This document shows, in pieces, positions 5,200 through 9,008 of a stretch of 9,008 nt of DNA. Below the pieces are notes generated by a model. It saw nothing but the letters and a program-made list of their open reading frames with translations. It searched no databases and was not told the DNA's origin. The stretch lies in the NCBI GenBank assembly GCA_030597965.1, contig JAUVQU010000089.1:1-9008 (forward strand), read 5' to 3'. This DNA comes from Cellvibrionaceae bacterium. Lineage in GTDB: Bacteria > Pseudomonadota > Gammaproteobacteria > Pseudomonadales > Cellvibrionaceae. Made by a program: the position numbers and the translations under genes. Positions within the stretch are counted from its first letter, which is position 1, and every line of letters starts with the position of its first letter.

Positions 5200-8115
5200 A
5201 TGTCCGATACCCACCCAGCTTTTGAAAAGCTGCGTAGCCAAGCCATCGACTCTTTACAGGTAACCGTCGAAGAATACCGCCATCGTAAAACCGGAGCGCA
5301 GCACATCCACATCAATGCTGACAGCGATGAAAACGTATTTCTTGTTGCCTTGCGTACCGTACCCAAAGATTCAACCGGTGTGGCACACATTCTTGAACAC
5401 ACTGCACTTTGCGGCAGTGAGAAATACCCAGTGCGCGACCCATTCTTCATGATGATTCGCCGCTCATTGAATACATTTATGAATGCGCTCACCAGCTCCG
5501 ACTGGACCGCCTACCCTTTTGCCAGCCAGAACAGAAAGGACTTCAACAACCTACTCAACGTTTATTTAGACGCTGTCTTTTTCTCAAATCTTGACGCTCT
5601 TGATTTTGCACAGGAAGGCCATCGCTTTGATTTTGCCGAAGAAGGTAACCCAGACTCGGACCTGGTTTATAAAGGCGTCGTCTATAACGAAATGAAAGGC
5701 GCCATGAGTTCGGTGCCCTCTCAACTCTGGCAAACTATTTGCAAATACTTATTCCCCACCAACACCTACCATCACAACAGCGGTGGCGACCCGGAAGTTA
5801 TTCCAGATTTAAGCTATGAAGAATTAAAAGGCTTCTACAAAACACACTATCACCCCAGCAACGCTATTTTTATGACCTACGGGGATATTTCTGCGGCAGA
5901 ACACCAGACTAAATTTGAAGATAAAGCACTGCACCGCTTTGAACGAAGTGACGTCACAATTCACGTCGAAAATGAGGTGCGGCACCAGGCACCTCTTCGC
6001 GCTGAAGAGCCTTACCCTGCCGATCCGGACGAAAGCACAAGCAACAAGACCCACATCATTATTGGGTGGTTACTTGGCGAGAGCACCGATCTGGAGTCCT
6101 CTCTAAAGGCACACCTGCTATCCAGCGTATTGTTGGATCACAGCGCATCACCACTGCAACACCTGCTGGAAACCACCGACCTTGGCACCGCCCCATCACC
6201 CTTGTGCGGACTGGACGACTCACAGAAAGAACTCAGTTTTGTCTGCGGCATTGAAGGCAGTGAAGTAGATTGTGCTGATGAGCTAGAAACTGTAATTCTA
6301 AGTGAGCTGCGTCGCATTGCTGATGAAGGTGTATCACACAAAGAAGTTGAAGCGGCTTTACACCAACTGGAACTGCAACAACGTGAAGTTGGCGGAGACT
6401 CTTACCCTTATGGCCTGCAGATTATTATGACGGCCCTCTCCTCCGCTACTCACAGAGGTGACCCGATCGATTTATTAAATCTCGATCCGGTACTGATTAA
6501 ACTGCGTGAAGAAATCAAAGATCCGCAATTTATTCCCAATCTCGTAAAAGAACTGCTGCTGCAAAACAACCACCGTGTTCGCCTTGTTATGCGACCCGAC
6601 CCGGAACTGTCTGCCCGTAAAGACCGCGCCGAAGCCGACAAGTTGGCGCACATCAAAGCTTCAATGAATGAAAGCGAAAAACAAGCCATTATTGATCTGA
6701 ATAGCGCGCTAAAAGAACGACAGTTACAACAGGACGATGAGAGCATACTGCCCAAAGTAGGATTGTCAGACATCCCAACGCACATGCACTACACAGCCGC
6801 TGATCAAGTTGCGCAACTACCGCAACCGTTAACCAGTTATGCGGCTGGAACCAATGGTTTGGTATACCAGCAAATCGTTATCTCCCTGCCGGAGTTGAGC
6901 GATGAGTTACTGCAAGTTCTGCCCTACTACGGTGTGTGTTTAACCGAAGTGGGTGTTGGTGATAAAGACTATCTGACCGTTCAACAATGGCAGGCTCAGG
7001 TGGTCGGCAATATCAGTTCCTTCACGACCATTCGTGGATCGAGCGACGATGTTCAAGCGGTCAGCGCACAGCTCACTCTGTCCGCCAAAAGTCTATTATC
7101 AGAGCAGGCCCTGCTGACCGAATTAATGTGGGAAACTTTAAACCACGTACGTTTTGATGAGCAGTCCCGTATTCGTGAGTTAATATCCCAAGGGCGAGCA
7201 CGCCGCGAGCAAAGTGTTACGGGCAGTGGTCACAGCCTCGCTATGTCAGCTGCCTGTGCCGGGATGAGTCCATCGGCAGCGATTTCTCACAAGCTAAATG
7301 GCCTAGAGGGCATCAAGTCATTAAAGGTGTTAGACGACAGCCTGAATAATCCAGTGGCATTGGCGGATTTTTGCAACAAACTCGCAGAGATTCACCAATT
7401 GATTTTGCAATCATCTCGCCAATACTTACTGATTGCCGACAGTGAACACCTGCCCGAATGCCAACAGACAATACAGAGCCAGTGGCAAACCAGCGCCAAC
7501 GACAGCAGCAGCCTATTCTCATTGCCGCCCGTGTCAGAACAGGTAAAACAGGCCTGGATCACTAACACCCAAGTGAGCTTCTGCGCCAAAGCCTACCCCA
7601 CGGTACCGCTTGAGCATCCGGACTCCGCAGCACTGACTGTATTGGGTGGTTTTTTACGCAATGGTATTTTACACCGCGCCATCCGCGAACAAGGCGGAGC
7701 CTATGGCGGCGGCGCCAGCCAGGACAGTAATATTGCAGCCTTCCGCTTCTTCTCCTATCGAGATCCGCGCCTGACTGAAACCCTAGATGACTTCAATGCA
7801 TCTTTGACCTGGTTGCAGGACGAGAACCACAACCCACAGGCTTTAGAAGAAGCTATCCTAGGCATTATTAGCTCCCTGGATAAGCCAGGCTCACCCGCAG
7901 GTGAAGCCAAACAAACCTTCCATGCCGAACTGTTTGGCAGAACGAGAGAAAAACGCGAACTGTTTAGAAAGCGAGTATTGGGCGTAACATTGAAAGATCT
8001 ACAGCGTGTCGCCAAAACCTACCTCGTCGAGGAAAAAGCCAGCTACGGAGTCATCACCCATGCGGCCAATGCTGAAAAACTAGAGGGCTTAGACTTCGAA
8101 ATGTGTCAACTATGA
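5200..8115 (+). CDS. PreP-like M16C zinc metallopeptidase (insulinase family)
   Basis: This large single-chain inverzincin resembles presequence protease PreP/Cym1, which encloses and degrades short unfolded peptides. The inverted zinc motif is HILEH (63-67), with catalytic Glu66 and ligands His63 and His67. The third ligand is Glu164 in YNEMKGAMSS. Neighbouring SLNTFMNALTSSDWTAYPF (89-107) is typical of the PreP branch. The second half holds LPYYGVCLTEVGVGDKDY and a glycine-rich REQGGAYGGGAS, with Arg829 and Tyr835 in the spacing of the substrate C-terminus anchors. At 971 residues it has full family length, both halves intact. No signal peptide is seen, so a cytoplasmic site is inferred. 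The ATG has AAGG about 9 bases upstream. The gene is monocistronic and ends 10 bases inside the convergent arfB. Confidence 0.93.
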   Translation: MSDTHPAFEKLRSQAIDSLQVTVEEYRHRKTGAQHIHINADSDENVFLVALRTVPKDSTGVAHILEHTALCGSEKYPVRDPFFMMIRRSLNTFMNALTSSDWTAYPFASQNRKDFNNLLNVYLDAVFFSNLDALDFAQEGHRFDFAEEGNPDSDLVYKGVVYNEMKGAMSSVPSQLWQTICKYLFPTNTYHHNSGGDPEVIPDLSYEELKGFYKTHYHPSNAIFMTYGDISAAEHQTKFEDKALHRFERSDVTIHVENEVRHQAPLRAEEPYPADPDESTSNKTHIIIGWLLGESTDLESSLKAHLLSSVLLDHSASPLQHLLETTDLGTAPSPLCGLDDSQKELSFVCGIEGSEVDCADELETVILSELRRIADEGVSHKEVEAALHQLELQQREVGGDSYPYGLQIIMTALSSATHRGDPIDLLNLDPVLIKLREEIKDPQFIPNLVKELLLQNNHRVRLVMRPDPELSARKDRAEADKLAHIKASMNESEKQAIIDLNSALKERQLQQDDESILPKVGLSDIPTHMHYTAADQVAQLPQPLTSYAAGTNGLVYQQIVISLPELSDELLQVLPYYGVCLTEVGVGDKDYLTVQQWQAQVVGNISSFTTIRGSSDDVQAVSAQLTLSAKSLLSEQALLTELMWETLNHVRFDEQSRIRELISQGRARREQSVTGSGHSLAMSAACAGMSPSAAISHKLNGLEGIKSLKVLDDSLNNPVALADFCNKLAEIHQLILQSSRQYLLIADSEHLPECQQTIQSQWQTSANDSSSLFSLPPVSEQVKQAWITNTQVSFCAKAYPTVPLEHPDSAALTVLGGFLRNGILHRAIREQGGAYGGGASQDSNIAAFRFFSYRDPRLTETLDDFNASLTWLQDENHNPQALEEAILGIISSLDKPGSPAGEAKQTFHAELFGRTREKRELFRKRVLGVTLKDLQRVAKTYLVEEKASYGVITHAANAEKLEGLDFEMCQL

Positions 8116-8525
8116 TCATCGACACGCGAACGTGAACGCTTAATATCACTGCGCATTTTTTTCTTTTGTGCCTGCCGTTTTTTAGATCCCAAGGTTGGGC
8201 GAGTAGCCCGCCTTCGCTTTGGCACAATCATCGCCTTAACCACCCACTCTTTTAACCTTTCAATAGCGGCCTGACGGTTGCGCTCTTGAGTGCGAGACTC
8301 CTGAGACTTAATCACCAGCACCCCCTCATTTGTTATGCGAGAGTCATTGGTTGCCAGCAAGCGCTGCTTATAGCGTTCCGGCAGAGATGAATTCTTAATA
8401 TCAAAGCGCAGATGTATAGCGGAGGAAACCTTGTTAACGTTTTGACCACCCGCACCCTGGGCCCGAATGGCCTGCAGATCCAATTCGTAATCGTAAATAT
8501 AAATATGGGGGCCAACTTCAAGCAT
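8106..8525 (-). CDS. arfB: ArfB, peptidyl-tRNA hydrolase for stalled-ribosome rescue
   Basis: ArfB (YaeJ) enters the empty A site of ribosomes stalled without a stop codon and hydrolyses the peptidyl-tRNA, backing up tmRNA and ArfA. The catalytic loop AIRAQGAGGQNVNKVSSAIHLRFD (split around residues 19-42) contains GGQ at 26-28. IKSQESRTQERNR follows, then a strongly basic tail (about 103-134) of the kind that inserts into the mRNA channel. At 139 residues it matches the E. coli length (140), which separates it from the longer release factors RF1 and RF2. The ATG at 8525 is the only reasonable start because a TGA lies two codons upstream in frame. The Shine-Dalgarno is weak. The start overlaps the end of a 23-codon upstream frame, and the 3' end overlaps the convergent peptidase gene by 10 bases. 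Confidence 0.95.
   Translation of the reverse strand: MLEVGPHIYIYDYELDLQAIRAQGAGGQNVNKVSSAIHLRFDIKNSSLPERYKQRLLATNDSRITNEGVLVIKSQESRTQERNRQAAIERLKEWVVKAMIVPKRRRATRPTLGSKKRQAQKKKMRSDIKRSRSRVDDHS
8125..8167 (+). terminator. Possible terminator of the peptidase gene, inside the arfB 3' end
   Basis: After the peptidase stop, GCG..GTGA (8126-8135) can pair with TCAC..CGC (8146-8154) across an internal loop. A run of seven T and then CTTTT (8156-8167) follows. The stem is weak and the T-run is also the complement of AAA/AAG lysine codons in the ArfB basic tail, so it could be a coding by-product. It is the only terminator-like structure near the end of this gene. Confidence 0.25.
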
Positions 8526-8589
8526 TACTCAGTACTCGTTGGCTGGTTTCGGCGCGTCTCTCAGTCTGGCTTTTGCGTTTCTCGCTCAT
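8518..8589 (-). pseudogene. Stump of a TetR/AcrR-type regulator N-terminus (23 codons), or an arfB leader peptide
   Basis: The frame from ATG 8589 reads MSEKRKSQTERRAETSQRVL followed by SNA and stop. This strongly resembles the basic arm and first part of helix 1 of TetR-family repressors, which typically run on as NALxLF and then the helix-turn-helix. Here it stops at TGA (8520-8518), 3 bases past the arfB ATG, and nothing TetR-like continues in any frame. A GAG lies 6 bases before the ATG as a weak Shine-Dalgarno. Either a deletion removed the rest of a regulator gene and joined its 5' end to arfB, or this is a short translated leader coupled to arfB through the ATGCTTGA overlap. The match rests on about 20 residues, so it is suggestive only. 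Confidence 0.4.
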
Positions 8590-8710
8590 AGATCACTCTG
8601 TCTGGGCGTGGACTGGTGTATTGATACTCATCTGAACAAGGTTGACGCTTAGCAATCGCTCTTGTGTTGACTAGAATTATTTTATCGAATAACTTATGCA
8701 TCGTCACTGC

Positions 8711-8716
8711 ATTATA
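8711..8716 (-). promoter_or_regulatory. Candidate -10 box for the TetR-like stump and arfB
   Basis: The minus strand reads CAGTATAATGC, a perfect TATAAT, about 186 bases upstream of the arfB ATG and 122 upstream of the TetR-like ATG. No TTGACA-like hexamer lies 16-18 bases upstream. It sits on the outer edge of the bulged inverted repeat at 8714-8770. A second TATAAT lies at 8756-8751. Either could supply arfB expression; no better promoter is seen nearer the gene. Confidence 0.28.
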
Positions 8717-8770
8717 CTGCGGTCCATTTGTTTAATTTGGGACGCCATTTATTATATGGCCGCCAAGTAT
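8714..8770. repeat. Bulged imperfect inverted repeat
   Basis: ATACT-GCGG-T-CCAT (8714-8727) pairs with ATGG-CCGC-CA-AGTAT (8756-8770). This gives 13 complementary pairs, broken by a 1-base bulge (T8723) on one side and a 2-base bulge (CA, 8764-8765) on the other. The 28-base interior is AT-rich and contains a related GACGCCAT. Bulged folds like this occur in attC sites and miniature elements, but the attC core (GTTRRRY and its partner) is absent and no target-site duplication is evident. Function unknown. Confidence 0.35.
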
Positions 8771-9008
8771 TACCGTTCATTGAGGCAGGATGCTTTTGCG
8801 TCTTCGAAAAAGGCAACCTCCACACAATCAACAATATTACTATATTTGCAGGGCAACTGAAGTTAACTTGGCAACCCCCAACAGAGCACCCAGAAACGTG
8901 CTGCCTGTGTAAGCAATTGATTTTCAATAGACGCATATTAAAACCTATAATAAAAGCCTTCTGGGACACTGAGATTTAAGCGCACCTTTAAAACTGAAGA
9001 AATACCCA

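Larger units (their letters stand above)
8590..9008. other. 419-base stretch with no recognisable gene; AT-richer, probably intergenic or degraded
   Basis: Overlapping open frames exist on both strands: TTG 8728-8979 plus, GTG 8969-8712 minus, ATG 8701-8561 minus. None has a good Shine-Dalgarno or resembles a family I know. The plus frame, with FIEAGCFCVFEKGN and ETCCLCKQLIFNRR, has five cysteines, two of them in a CCLC cluster, but begins with TTG. Two consensus -10 boxes read on the minus strand (TATAAT at 8756-8751 and 8716-8711) point towards the TetR-like stump and arfB, without good -35 boxes. TTGACT (8667-8672) with TAACTT 17 bases downstream is a weak plus-strand promoter candidate. 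A perfect 10-bp palindrome AAGTTAACTT lies at 8860-8869. No tRNA, transposase, attC core site or long repeat was found. Confidence 0.5.

Noticed and set aside
8561..8701. 46-codon minus-strand frame from ATG 8701
   Set aside because: It has no Shine-Dalgarno and no recognisable similarity. It overlaps the start of the TetR-like frame, which has the better family resemblance.
8714..8770. Integron attC site with a cassette to its right
   Set aside because: No GTTRRRY core or complementary RYYYAAC partner was found, and no integrase is visible in the window.

Overview
The window looks like chromosomal DNA of a free-living gammaproteobacterium. The cytochrome c maturation (Ccm) genes, MsrA, the YhbQ-type GIY-YIG protein, TapT and ArfB all read like relatives of the E. 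coli proteins. Base composition is balanced and even over most of the window. A marine Cellvibrionales-like host is a guess from overall flavour, not something the sequence proves.

Layout. On the minus strand, the start of ccmB (cut by the left edge) and the complete ccmA overlap by 8 bases (1-946). A strong minus-strand terminator at about 991-1020 separates them from msrA (1125-1760, minus). A 239-base divergent spacer (1761-1999) carries a likely extended -10 promoter and a 25-base inverted repeat. A tightly packed plus-strand cluster of five genes follows: a short Ppx/GppA phosphatase, a NADAR (YbiA-like) hydrolase, a membrane-anchored J-domain protein, a GIY-YIG nuclease-fold protein and the tRNA acp3U synthase TapT (2000-5050). 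After a 149-base gap comes a 971-residue PreP-like M16C zinc peptidase (5200-8115, plus). It runs tail-to-tail into arfB (8106-8525, minus), with a 10-base overlap.

The right end (8526-9008) holds no recognisable intact gene. Directly upstream of arfB is a 23-codon minus-strand reading frame whose sequence resembles the very start of a TetR/AcrR repressor. It stops just inside arfB, so it may be the stump of a deleted regulator or a translated leader. Further right is AT-richer sequence with a bulged inverted repeat and overlapping reading frames of no known family.

How the genes relate. CcmA and CcmB belong to the haem-handling transporter for c-type cytochromes. The rest lean towards repair and quality control: methionine sulfoxide repair (MsrA), polyphosphate/(p)ppGpp-type phosphohydrolysis (Ppx/GppA), removal of damaged or ADP-ribosyl N-glycosides (NADAR), Hsp70 co-chaperoning (J-protein), tRNA modification (TapT), peptide clearance (PreP-like) and stalled-ribosome rescue (ArfB). 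This is mostly ordinary housekeeping sequence. The points worth following up are the composition of the five-gene operon, its promoter dyad and the degraded right-hand end. I see no defence island, CRISPR array, RNA gene or intact mobile element.
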